In this document: piece by piece, positions 53,810 through 61,551 of the stretch
How the letters are laid out: the number at the start of each line of letters is the position of its first letter
Numbering within the stretch: position 1 is the first letter of the stretch
DNA from: an uncultured Ruminococcus sp.
GTDB taxonomy: Bacteria; Bacillota; Clostridia; Oscillospirales; Ruminococcaceae
Direction of reading: 5' to 3'
Length of the DNA: 61,551 nucleotides
Assembly (NCBI GenBank): GCA_900318825.1
Contig: ONMB01000007.1
Span: forward strand, 1 to 61,551
Program-made: the position numbers and the translations under genes
The notes under the pieces: model-generated
Told to the model about the DNA's origin: nothing
Seen by the model: only the letters and a program-made list of their open reading frames with translations
The model's database searches: none

Positions 53810-53997
53810 GTAGATACGCGGTTCCACTCCGGTTTATAACTCTTGTCCCTTAACGCGGTAAACGCCGGCGTATACACAGGAAAGCTCCCTTCCCCGCCGG
53901 AGCTGACAGCCGCACTTCACCTGTCCCGTCTGCGGACTCGCACCGACCGTCCGCTCTCTGAAAGACCGCAGAAAGGCTACTCTGACTGCTACGCTTT
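53785..53997 (-). promoter_or_regulatory. T-box leader with Cys (UGC) specifier
   Basis: Read on the minus strand from the promoter: Stem I with AGAGUA on the 5' side and GAAGUGC on the 3' side of the specifier loop, an apical AGAGAG and GGTGCGAGTCCG segment, then the T-box TGGAACCGCG (53817-53826) before the terminator. By the GAA-N-codon-purine rule of known specifier loops the codon is UGC (53912-53914, followed by G), i.e. Cys. GUG (Val) is one base off register and followed by a pyrimidine. Confidence 0.93.
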
Positions 53998-54003
53998 TCT
54001 ACT

Positions 54004-54032
54004 ATTATATGGCATATCCGGATTTTTGTCAA
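54004..54032 (-). promoter_or_regulatory. promoter of the T-box-aroB operon
   Basis: TTGACA (54027-54032), 17 bp (AAAATCCGGATATGCCA), TATAAT (54004-54009). No TGN. Divergent from the promoter at 54062-54090. Confidence 0.92.
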
Positions 54033-54061
54033 GTCCCCGCAGCAAGTTTTGCGCTGCGGTG

Positions 54062-54090
54062 TTGAAAAATGCTGCGGAAAGTGATATAAT
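54062..54090 (+). promoter_or_regulatory. promoter of the PHP-gnat-pth-mfd unit
   Basis: TTGAAA (54062-54067), 17 bp, TATAAT (54085-54090), extended -10 TGA. Confidence 0.88.
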
Positions 54091-54125
54091 GTAAAGACAG
54101 GTTACAGAGTTGGAGGAAATAAGCA

Positions 54126-54890
54126 ATGTTCGCAAATTATCACACCCATACCTTCCGATGTCATCACGCTTACGGAGAGGACAGGGAATATGTTGAAGCC
54201 GCTGTTGCCGCAGGGATAAAAGTCCTCGGCTTTTCGGACCACTGCCCGTGGGTATTCCCGGACGTCTATGTTTCGGACATAAGAATGACGCCTGCCGAGA
54301 CCGACGGCTACTTCAAGTCGCTCACCGACCTGAAAAAGGAGTACGCGGGCGATATAAAGCTGTATATCGGCTTTGAGGCTGAATATATCCCAGAGCTTAT
54401 GGAGGCACAGGACCGTTTCCTCGCGGACTATCCCGTGGACTATATGATACTCGGACAGCACTCCTATGCTCCGGAGAACCACAGCGTTTACACAGGTGAG
54501 CCGACCGACTCTCTCTCCGACCTTAAGTGCTACACGGACCTCGTTATCGAGGGCATGGAGTCGGGGCGCTACCGCTATCTTGCACACCCCGACCTGATAA
54601 AATTCACCGGCAGTCCCGACGAGTACGACAGGCATATGAAGCGCATCTGCACATGGCTCAAAGAGCACGATTCCCCCGTTGAGATAAACCTCTTCGGACT
54701 TATGGACAACAGGAATTACCCCGCACCGCGTTTCCTGAAGATCGCCGGAGAACTCGGCTGCAAGGCTATAATAGGCTGTGACGCGCACCGTCCGAGCGTC
54801 CTGAGCGACACGGCTCTTGCTGAGCGCGGGATAAAACTTGCTGAAAAATACGGGCTGTCCGTCATCGACAGGATCCCTGGATTGGAGTGA
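54126..54890 (+). CDS. PHP-family histidinol-phosphatase (HisK/HisJ type)
   Basis: 254 residues. N-terminal NYHTHTFRCHHAYGEDREYVEAAVAAG (HTHT zinc site), GFSDHCPW, later LAHPDLIKF and IIGCDAHRPS (about 220), the PHP trinuclear pattern. Best match is histidinol phosphatase, the penultimate step of His synthesis; other PHP phosphoesterases are possible. GGAGG lies 10 nt before ATG 54126. No other his genes are in the window. Confidence 0.85.
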   Translation: MFANYHTHTFRCHHAYGEDREYVEAAVAAGIKVLGFSDHCPWVFPDVYVSDIRMTPAETDGYFKSLTDLKKEYAGDIKLYIGFEAEYIPELMEAQDRFLADYPVDYMILGQHSYAPENHSVYTGEPTDSLSDLKCYTDLVIEGMESGRYRYLAHPDLIKFTGSPDEYDRHMKRICTWLKEHDSPVEINLFGLMDNRNYPAPRFLKIAGELGCKAIIGCDAHRPSVLSDTALAERGIKLAEKYGLSVIDRIPGLE

Positions 54891-54896
54891 TAAGAT

Positions 54897-55361
54897 ATGA
54901 CACAGAGAATTGCAACTACCAGCGATATAGACACACTTATTGAGCTGCGCATAGCCTACCTCACCGAGGATCACGGCGCACTTTCAGCGGATACCGAGGC
55001 AAAACTGCGCAGACAGCTCCCCGACTATTTCCGCCGTCATCTCGGCAGCGACCTCCGCGCATTCATAGCCGAGGAAAACGGTGAAGCCGTCAGCTGCTGT
55101 TTTCTCCTCGTCACCGAAAAGCCGGCAGGACCTCGTTTTCCCGACGGTCTCACCGGAACTGTTCTCAATGTCTACACAAGACCTGATTACCGGTGTCACG
55201 GCATCGCAGGTCAGCTTATGAAAAAGCTCCTCGCAGAAGCAAGGGAGCTCCGTCTCGACTACGTTGAGCTCAAAGCCACAAAGGGCGCTCTGAAGCTGTA
55301 CAAGTCCATTGGCTTCGAGGAAGTCTTTTCAAAATATACAGAAATGAAATTTACACTTTAA
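54897..55361 (+). CDS. GNAT family acetyltransferase
   Basis: 154 residues. The acetyl-CoA motif is VYTRPDYRCHGIAGQLMKKLLAEAREL (about 98-124), preceded by AVSCCFLLV. Substrate unknown. It follows the PHP gene by 6 nt. Confidence 0.88.
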   Translation: MTQRIATTSDIDTLIELRIAYLTEDHGALSADTEAKLRRQLPDYFRRHLGSDLRAFIAEENGEAVSCCFLLVTEKPAGPRFPDGLTGTVLNVYTRPDYRCHGIAGQLMKKLLAEARELRLDYVELKATKGALKLYKSIGFEEVFSKYTEMKFTL

Positions 55362-55371
55362 GGAGAAATAT

Positions 55372-55998
55372 ATGAGTATTTTTGATGTGTTCGACCGGAT
55401 CTCCTCAAAATCGCCGGCGCCGAATGGTAAAATAGAGTATGTCATCGCAGGACTCGGCAACCCCGGCATGGAGTACGACGGCACACGCCACAACGCAGGC
55501 TTCGCCGTTCTCGACACCCTTGCGGAACAGCTCGGCGAGAAGATAGACCGTCTGCGCTTCAAGGGCAAGACCGCAGAGGTCACCATAAACGGCAAGCGCT
55601 GCCTGCTTCTCAAGCCCACAACCTATATGAACAACAGCGGCGAAGCGATAGTTCAGGCGCTTGAATTCTACAAGATAGATGTCGGAAACCTCATCGTCAT
55701 ATGTGACGACATCTCCCTCGACTGCGGAAAGCTCCGCATACGCCGCAAGGGCAGCCACGGCGGTCACAACGGTCTCCGGAGCATCTGTGACCTGACCGGC
55801 AGAGACGATTTCCCGCGCATAAAAATGGGCGTCGGCAAGAAACCGCACCCTGATTACGACCTTGCAAAGTGGGTACTCGGAAAGTTCGGCAAGGAGGACG
55901 CCGAAAAGATGAAGGAGTCCGCCGAAAACGCCTGCGAGTGCATAAAGCTCATGGTACAGGGCGACACAGACCAGGCGATGAACAAGTATAATTCCTGA
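55372..55998 (+). CDS. pth: peptidyl-tRNA hydrolase
   Basis: 208 residues, about 15 longer than the usual 190 because of an N-terminal MSIFDVFDRISSKSPAPNGK. Motifs: VIAGLGNPGMEYDGTRHNAGF (catalytic His), LLKPTTYMNNSGEAI, and DDISLDCGKLRIRRKGSHGGHNGL. It recycles peptidyl-tRNA. RBS AAGGAGAAAT. Confidence 0.96.
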   Translation: MSIFDVFDRISSKSPAPNGKIEYVIAGLGNPGMEYDGTRHNAGFAVLDTLAEQLGEKIDRLRFKGKTAEVTINGKRCLLLKPTTYMNNSGEAIVQALEFYKIDVGNLIVICDDISLDCGKLRIRRKGSHGGHNGLRSICDLTGRDDFPRIKMGVGKKPHPDYDLAKWVLGKFGKEDAEKMKESAENACECIKLMVQGDTDQAMNKYNS

Positions 55999-56013
55999 AA
56001 AGGCTAAATTAAT

Positions 56014-59000
56014 ATGAAATTCTTCAAAGAACTATTTACCGAGCTTTCCGGCTATAAGAGCATCAGGGAAGCCGTTCAGAAGCATATCTCACCCGTCTCC
56101 GTGACGGGTATTTCGCATATCCACAGGGCTCAGCTCATCAACGCTCTCAGCGAAAACGGCACGGTGAATCTCGTTGTTACCGGCTCAGAGGCGGAGGCGA
56201 AAAAGCTCTGCGACGATATAAATATGATGTCCGGTAACGAGAGCGCAGTCCTGTTTCCCTCGAAGGAGCTCGTCCTCACACCCGTTGACAGCTCCAACCA
56301 CGAATACGAGCATATGCGCATATCCGCACTCTCACGCGCTGCCGCGAACAGGTGCAGCGTCATCTGCGCGAGCATCGAAGCCATAATGCAGCCGGTCATA
56401 CCGGTCGGTGTACTCATTGCCGCCGCAATAACCTTAAAACAGGGGCAGGAAACTGACCTTCAGGAGCTATGCAAGGCTCTTGCGAAGTGCGGCTACCAGC
56501 GCTGCGAGAAGGTCGAGGGCGCATCACAGTTCTCGGTGCGCGGCTCGATACTGGACATATTCCCGGTTCAGGCAGACAAGCCGGTCCGCCTTGAATTCTG
56601 GGGTGACGAGATAGACTCGATAACCGAATTCGAGACCGATACACAGCGCCGTACCGAGCCGCTTGAGTCGGTCGATATCTCCCCAGCCGGTGAAGTCCTC
56701 TACGACTGTGAGGAGCTTGCCGGAAAGATCGAGGAGCTCTGCAAGAAAGCCCGCGGCAAACGTGCCGAGCTCATACGCGAAAGGCTCGGCTCGGACATTC
56801 ACAGGCTCCGTGCCGGTGAACTTCTCGCCCATAGCGTAAAATACTACCCCCTCGTCTACGGCGAGCCGACAACGGTGTTCGACTACATCGACGGAGCGGT
56901 CATTTTCAGCGACTACTCCGACGTTATGGACAGCGCTTCCGGCATTTCGTCGCGCTACAACGAGGACGTAAAGATACTTCTTGAGGACGGTCAGCTCTGC
57001 AAGGGGCTCGACGGCTACGTCCTCGACCTCCCGTTCGTGCAGAACATCGCCGCAAAGAAGGTCTGCCTTTATATGAGCAGCTTCATGCAGGGCGGCGAGC
57101 GGATAGACTTCCGCAGACTCGTCAGCTTCGAGGCTATGCAGACTGCTCCGTGGAGCGGCGAGATGAAACAGCTCACCGAGGACCTCAGCGACTTTATTTC
57201 GCAGAAATACCGCATTATCCTTGCTGCCGGAAGCGATAAGACTCTCCCGATAATACAGCACGACCTCGAAGAAGAGGGTATCCCCTGCGACCTCGCCTCC
57301 GATAAAACGGAGCTCCGCAGCGGACGTGTGTGCCTGATGTCGGGCAGCTTCTCCGGCGGATTTGAGTATCCGGAGAACAAGACCGTCCTCATAACACAGG
57401 GACGCTCGCTCGACTCCGCCCGCAAGAAACGCCGCAAAAAGAAGAACAAAGCCGAGGAAATACGTTCCCTTGCAGATATTTCAGAGGGAGACCTCATCGT
57501 ACACTCCGGCCACGGTATCGGACGCTTCATCGGTATCCGCAAGATAGAGTTCGAGGGCGTGACCAAGGACTACATCTCGATACAGTACGCCGGTACAGAT
57601 AAGCTATATATACCGGTAACCCAGCTCGATATGGTGTCGAAGTACATCGGTCCGAGGGACGACAGCGGCGTGAAGCTCAACAAACTGAGCTCCGGCGAAT
57701 GGCAGAAAACGCGCAGCAACGTCAAACGAGCAGTCAAGGATATGGCGCACGAGCTCATCGCACTCTATGCCAAGCGCGAGAAGAGCAAGGGCTTCGCATT
57801 CTACCCTGACGACGAGATACAGCACGATTTCGAGGAGCGCTTCCCCTACGTCGAGACGGACGACCAGCTCCAGTCGATAGCCGAGATAAAGGCTGATATG
57901 GAGCGCGCAAGACCAATGGAGCGACTCCTGTGCGGCGACGTAGGCTTCGGCAAGACCGAGGTAGCACTCCGTGCGGCGATGAAGTGCGTGCTCTCAGGCA
58001 AGCAGTGTGCGATACTCGCTCCGACGACAGTTCTCGCGTGGCAGCACTACCAGACCGCGCTGCGCCGTTTCGAGCATTTTCCGGTGAACGTTGAACTGCT
58101 CTCGCGCTACCGCTCCCCGAAGCAGCAGGCTGAAATAGTCAAAAAGCTCAAGCAGGGCAAGATAGACCTCCTCATCGGCACTCACAAGATATTGCAGAAA
58201 TCGGTCGAATTCAGAGACCTCGGACTGGCTATAATCGACGAGGAACAGCGTTTCGGCGTTGCGCACAAGGAGAAGTTCAAGGAGGCTTTCACAGGAGTTG
58301 ACGTGCTCATGCTCTCCGCGACTCCTATCCCGCGAACCCTAAATATGGCGATGAGCGGCATACGCGATATGTCGGTCATCGAGGAGCCGCCGCAGGACCG
58401 CTATCCCGTCCAGACCTACGTCATCGAATACAACGCCGGAACAGTCGTTCAGGCTATCGTCCGTGAGCTTCGCCGCGGCGGACAGGTCTACTATATCCAC
58501 AACCGTGTCGAGACCATTCAGGCTTGCGCGTCACGTTTGCAGGAGTTCCTGCCGGACGCGAGGATAGCCGTAGCACACGGTCAGATGAGCGAGGACGAGA
58601 TGTCCGATATATGGGAACAGCTCGTCGAGCACGAGGTCGATATCCTCGTCTGCACCACGATCATCGAGACCGGCGTGGACGTTCCAAACGTCAACACCCT
58701 CATTATCGAGGACTCCGACCGCTTCGGACTCTCTCAGCTCTACCAGCTCCGCGGACGAGTAGGGCGCTCAAACCGGCGCGGCTACGCATATTTCACCTAC
58801 AAGCGCGACAAGGTGCTGACCGAGATAGCGACCAAGCGACTTGACGCTATGCGTGAATTCACGCAGTTCGGAAGCGGCTTCCGCATAGCTCTCCGCGACC
58901 TTGAGATACGCGGAGCGGGAAGCATACTCGGCGGCAGGCAGCACGGTCATATGGAGGCAGTCGGCTACGATATGTACCTGCGATTGCTCTCTGAGGCTAT

Positions 59001-59478
59001 CGCCGAGGAAAAGGGCGAGCAGCCCGAAAAGATACAGGACTGCCTTGTAGATATCCAGATAGACGCGCACATTCCCGAGGACTACATACCGAGCCTGAAT
59101 CAGCGTATAGATATGTACCGCAAGATAATGCTCGTGAACGAGGACACAGACAAGTCCGACCTCATTGACGAGCTCATCGACCGCTACGGTGATCCGCCGC
59201 GCTCAGTCCTCGGGCTCATCGAGGTATCGCTTCTCAGGAACAAGGCTGCACACCTCGGTATCACCGAAATATCGCAGAAGAACGGCTCGATGTACTTCTA
59301 CACGGAGTACCTCTCCACAGAACAGATAGCCGGACTATCAAAAGCTTACAAGGGCAGGATAACCTTCAACGGTGCCGGAAAGTCCTATATTTCGGTAAAA
59401 ATAGCTCCCAAGGTGCGTCCGTTCGACATGATGAAGGACACCGTCGAGATAATTTATCAGAACCGCCCTCAGAATTAG
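56014..59478 (+). CDS. mfd: transcription-repair coupling factor Mfd
   Basis: 1154 residues. UvrB-like N-terminal part, the RID domain ([26 protein letters not shown], about 490-545), the translocase with [42 protein letters not shown], and [19 protein letters not shown], then the TRCF domain. It displaces stalled RNA polymerase and recruits UvrA. Follows pth by 15 nt, its standard partner; no terminator is seen after it. Confidence 0.97.
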   Translation: MKFFKELFTELSGYKSIREAVQKHISPVSVTGISHIHRAQLINALSENGTVNLVVTGSEAEAKKLCDDINMMSGNESAVLFPSKELVLTPVDSSNHEYEHMRISALSRAAANRCSVICASIEAIMQPVIPVGVLIAAAITLKQGQETDLQELCKALAKCGYQRCEKVEGASQFSVRGSILDIFPVQADKPVRLEFWGDEIDSITEFETDTQRRTEPLESVDISPAGEVLYDCEELAGKIEELCKKARGKRAELIRERLGSDIHRLRAGELLAHSVKYYPLVYGEPTTVFDYIDGAVIFSDYSDVMDSASGISSRYNEDVKILLEDGQLCKGLDGYVLDLPFVQNIAAKKVCLYMSSFMQGGERIDFRRLVSFEAMQTAPWSGEMKQLTEDLSDFISQKYRIILAAGSDKTLPIIQHDLEEEGIPCDLASDKTELRSGRVCLMSGSFSGGFEYPENKTVLITQGRSLDSARKKRRKKKNKAEEIRSLADISEGDLIVHSGHGIGRFIGIRKIEFEGVTKDYISIQYAGTDKLYIPVTQLDMVSKYIGPRDDSGVKLNKLSSGEWQKTRSNVKRAVKDMAHELIALYAKREKSKGFAFYPDDEIQHDFEERFPYVETDDQLQSIAEIKADMERARPMERLLCGDVGFGKTEVALRAAMKCVLSGKQCAILAPTTVLAWQHYQTALRRFEHFPVNVELLSRYRSPKQQAEIVKKLKQGKIDLLIGTHKILQKSVEFRDLGLAIIDEEQRFGVAHKEKFKEAFTGVDVLMLSATPIPRTLNMAMSGIRDMSVIEEPPQDRYPVQTYVIEYNAGTVVQAIVRELRRGGQVYYIHNRVETIQACASRLQEFLPDARIAVAHGQMSEDEMSDIWEQLVEHEVDILVCTTIIETGVDVPNVNTLIIEDSDRFGLSQLYQLRGRVGRSNRRGYAYFTYKRDKVLTEIATKRLDAMREFTQFGSGFRIALRDLEIRGAGSILGGRQHGHMEAVGYDMYLRLLSEAIAEEKGEQPEKIQDCLVDIQIDAHIPEDYIPSLNQRIDMYRKIMLVNEDTDKSDLIDELIDRYGDPPRSVLGLIEVSLLRNKAAHLGITEISQKNGSMYFYTEYLSTEQIAGLSKAYKGRITFNGAGKSYISVKIAPKVRPFDMMKDTVEIIYQNRPQN

Positions 59479-59533
59479 GCTTTATATACCAACAATCAAT
59501 TTTTGCAGCTATCATATTTGTGCAAAACGCTAC

Positions 59534-59562
59534 TTTACTAAACCCCGTATTTGTGCTAAAAT
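59534..59562 (+). promoter_or_regulatory. promoter of the CBM-like lipoprotein
   Basis: TTTACT (59534-59539), 17 bp, TAAAAT (59557-59562), extended -10 TGC. Weaker than the others. Confidence 0.7.
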
Positions 59563-59593
59563 GATGTATAAACACATAGAAAGGAGACCGATA

Positions 59594-60436
59594 GTGGACT
59601 ACAAACACCTCATAGCCGGCGCTCTGGCATTTTCACTTGCTGCCTGCGCTTCCGGCTGCGGAAACAGCGACAGCAGCTCATCAAAGACACAGAGCACAGC
59701 TGCTTCCGGAACTACGGAAAACGACTCAGAAAATAACACTGATACTACTCGCACACCGCCTGTACCGTCAGAAGCGGACGATCCCAATGCCGTGACCTTT
59801 GACGACGGCGATCTCTCCTTTGCAAAGCTGATAAACGACGATAAGAAATGTGCTTCCGGCGAGCTCTCAGTAGTCGAGGTCCAGGGCAACAAAATGCTCT
59901 GCTTCAAGGACGATATGAAGGTACAGCAGGAGGGAAAAGTCCAGAAAATAGCCATTCAGGCAGCTCAGCTCATCGGTCAGGAGAACCTTGGCAAGGTACG
60001 GAGGATAACCTTCGACGCTTACGCTGACGCTCAGGCTGCAAACTATCTCAATCAGGACGGCGAAATGGTTCAGGTTCCCGGAACTATCTGCGGCGGCGGC
60101 GGAACGGTCGTTGCGCTGAAGGACAAGGACGGCAAAGGCAAATGGTGTGATTTTTCGGAATTTCAGGGTGGAGAGTATGATTTTGACTTCTCGGGAGCTG
60201 TTCACGGCGAATTCAAGTTCCTGCTGGCTGATTCCGGCGAGTGCTGGGACGACACCATGGACGACGCAAACTTCCTGATAATGCGCTGGGGAATTGAGAA
60301 CGACTCCAACCTGTACATAGACAACATCATATTTTACGATGAAAACGGCAAGTCTATCCCGATAATCAAGGACGAGCTTGCAGCGGCAGCGGCAACAGCC
60401 GAAACTACCACAGCAACTGAAAACGCTTCCGAATAA
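59594..60436 (+). CDS. lipoprotein with carbohydrate-binding-like domain
   Basis: 280 residues. GTG start at 59594 after AAGGAG. Signal peptide with a lipobox (ASGC or LAAC), Ser/Thr linker (about 25-65), then a beta-sandwich-like domain with ITFDAYADAQ, YDFDFSGAVHGEFKFLLAD and the end SNLYIDNIIFYDENG, typical of jelly-roll carbohydrate-binding modules. I cannot name the CBM family. It converges on a GH94 gene. Confidence 0.78.
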   Translation: MDYKHLIAGALAFSLAACASGCGNSDSSSSKTQSTAASGTTENDSENNTDTTRTPPVPSEADDPNAVTFDDGDLSFAKLINDDKKCASGELSVVEVQGNKMLCFKDDMKVQQEGKVQKIAIQAAQLIGQENLGKVRRITFDAYADAQAANYLNQDGEMVQVPGTICGGGGTVVALKDKDGKGKWCDFSEFQGGEYDFDFSGAVHGEFKFLLADSGECWDDTMDDANFLIMRWGIENDSNLYIDNIIFYDENGKSIPIIKDELAAAAATAETTTATENASE

Positions 60437-60496
60437 ACAAAAGGCGTTTTGACCGATAATTCCGTGTTATTGAACCGCTCCGCATCAACACATAAA

Positions 60497-60530
60497 AAAC
60501 AAAAAGGACTCCCGAAGGAGTCCTTTTCAT
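60497..60530 (+). terminator. bidirectional terminator
   Basis: GGACTCC-cgaa-GGAGTCC (60506-60523) flanked by A5 and TTTT, serving the lipoprotein (+) and the GH94 gene (-). Confidence 0.9.
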
Positions 60531-60540
60531 TTTACATATA

Positions 60541-61551
60541 TCAGCCGAGAACGACCTTGATCTCGTTAACATCAGCGAGCTTGTCAGCCGGAACATAATT
60601 GCCTGCGAGCTTTTCGCCGTTGAGAGTGATCTCCTTGACGCCGCTCTGAACGTGTGCGGAGTTGTCGATCGCGATATTGAGCTTCTTGCCGCGGAAATCC
60701 TTCCTGATAGTGAAGCCGTCCCACTCAGCAGGGATAGACGGATCAATGCAGAGTCCGCCGAGGTCAGGACGCATACCGCAGATACCCTCAACACAGCCGA
60801 CCATAACTGTCGAAGCTGTACCTGTGAGCCAATGAACGTGTGAACGTCCCTCGAAGGGTGAAGCCTTCGACTCAGTGAACTGTCCGTGTACATAAGGCTC
60901 CATAACGCGGATCTCAGCCTTATCGTTCATAGCAGCGGGAGAGCTCTCGAGGAAGTACTCGAAAGCGCGGTCGCCGTGACCGAGAAGAGCCTCAGCGAGT
61001 ATCAGCCAGCCCTGAGTCTGAGAGAAGATACCGCCGTTTTCCTTAGTATCGAGGTTGAATACCTGCATAAGAGCGCCCTTGAAGTGGTGGTACTTGTAGG
61101 GGGGCTCGAGGAGCTTAGCGCCGTAAGGTGTATTGAGTATATCGTGAACGCTGTTCATAGCCTTGTCAGCCTGTTCCTCTGAAGCAAAGCGTGAGATAAC
61201 GCTCCAGCTCTGAGGATTGAGCCACATATTTGCCTCGGGATCCTTCTTAGCGCCGACGATCGTGCCGTTGTCGCGGATACCGCGGATAAAGCGGTCCTCG
61301 TCCCAGCACTTTTCAAGAGTATCGCCGAGCTTCTTCTGAACGCCGTCGAGGTAAGCGATGTAGTCGGTATCGTTCTTATCCTTAGCCATATCGCGCATAA
61401 CGTTCATAGCGTAGTAGAGCTGGAATGCAACGAATGTTGACTCGCCCTGAGCACCGAGACGGAGACAGTCGTTCCAGTCAGCGTGGAGACCGGCAGGCAT
61501 ATCGTGAGCACCGAGACGCTCCATAGAGAAGCGGATAGCGTTCTTGAGGTG
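60541..61551 (-). CDS. GH94 phosphorylase, C-terminal part (cellobiose phosphorylase-like)
   Basis: The frame is open to the window edge; 336 codons of the C-terminal part are seen. GAHDMPAGLHADWNDCLRLGA includes the ADWNDC motif that carries the general-acid Asp of GH94, followed by NMWLNPQSWSVIS, YGAKLLEPPYKYHHFKGALMQVF, GGIFSQTQGWLILAEALLG and GRSHVHWLTGTASTVMVG. The enzyme splits beta-glucosides such as cellobiose with phosphate; cellodextrin phosphorylase is an alternative. Cytosolic. Consistent with a cellulose-degrading lifestyle. Confidence 0.95.
   Translation of the reverse strand, partial: HLKNAIRFSMERLGAHDMPAGLHADWNDCLRLGAQGESTFVAFQLYYAMNVMRDMAKDKNDTDYIAYLDGVQKKLGDTLEKCWDEDRFIRGIRDNGTIVGAKKDPEANMWLNPQSWSVISRFASEEQADKAMNSVHDILNTPYGAKLLEPPYKYHHFKGALMQVFNLDTKENGGIFSQTQGWLILAEALLGHGDRAFEYFLESSPAAMNDKAEIRVMEPYVHGQFTESKASPFEGRSHVHWLTGTASTVMVGCVEGICGMRPDLGGLCIDPSIPAEWDGFTIRKDFRGKKLNIAIDNSAHVQSGVKEITLNGEKLAGNYVPADKLADVNEIKVVLG

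Noticed and set aside
53912-53915. GUG (Val) as the T-box specifier
   Set aside because: One base off the GAA-N-codon spacing and followed by a pyrimidine, while UGC fits and matches cysS.
54102-54974. 290-residue minus-strand open frame
   Set aside because: Antisense to the PHP-phosphatase gene, which has the motifs, promoter and ribosome binding site.

Overview
The window reads as the chromosome of an anaerobic Gram-positive Firmicute, most likely Ruminococcus or a close relative (Oscillospirales). That placement is inference. It rests on the rimP-nusA-rnpM-L7Ae-infB-rbfA-nrnA-truB-ribF gene order, Gram-positive T-box and Mn riboswitch logic, consensus sigma-A promoters, many Ser/Thr/Asp-rich lipoproteins, a cellobiose-phosphorylase-type GH94 enzyme at the right edge, and no outer-membrane genes. 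No insertion sequence, phage or CRISPR signal is visible. Most genes are core chromosomal genes; the accessory part is a surface-polysaccharide locus at 37.0-49.8 kb and a set of lipoproteins.

Layout. 0-2.6 kb: a transglutaminase-like membrane-anchored protein, a NYN-LOTUS RNA-binding/nuclease-like protein, then a Gly-Phe-Asp-Val tRNA operon. 2.8-7.5 kb (minus): ylxM, ffh, a small membrane protein, rpsP, khpA, terminator, recG. 7.7-10.4 kb (plus): Gls24-like protein, fakA, a lipoprotein. 10.5-15.8 kb (minus): a Gld-type ABC exporter set with a DUF4340 protein. 15.9-24.8 kb (minus): the ten-gene translation/transcription operon rimP to ribF, with a leader hairpin and twin palindromes at its promoter. 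25-27.9 kb (plus): a sugar-type solute-binding lipoprotein and a VanY-like carboxypeptidase. 28-32.3 kb (minus): three lipoproteins sharing one domain, followed by a CNNM/CorC-type transporter. 32.4-37 kb (plus): a yybP-ykoY Mn2+ riboswitch with a P-type cation ATPase, a flavin reductase, and birA.

37-49.8 kb (minus): one long operon from a strong promoter. It contains Wzm and Wzt, a coiled-coil methyltransferase, a coiled-coil helper protein, four GT4-like glycosyltransferases, a large GT-C-like membrane protein, a GT2 and a YbhN-like membrane protein. This is the signature of an ABC-transporter-dependent cell-surface glycan, possibly with methyl capping of the chain end.

49.9-54 kb (minus): aroB-cysS-walJ-rlmH behind a T-box whose specifier codon reads UGC (Cys), matching cysS. 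54.1-59.5 kb (plus): PHP-family histidinol phosphatase, GNAT acetyltransferase, pth and mfd. 59.5-61.5 kb: a lipoprotein with a carbohydrate-binding-like domain, converging on a GH94 phosphorylase that runs off the window.

The regulatory layer is unusually legible: 14 promoters can be placed with near-consensus hexamers, and 12 of them carry an extended -10 TGN. The best observations are the Cys T-box in front of aroB, the Mn riboswitch whose terminator overlaps the aptamer's 3' strand, the attenuator-like leader and tandem TTTCCGGAAA palindromes of the nusA operon, and the Wzm/Wzt plus coiled-coil methyltransferase locus. None is a proven new system.
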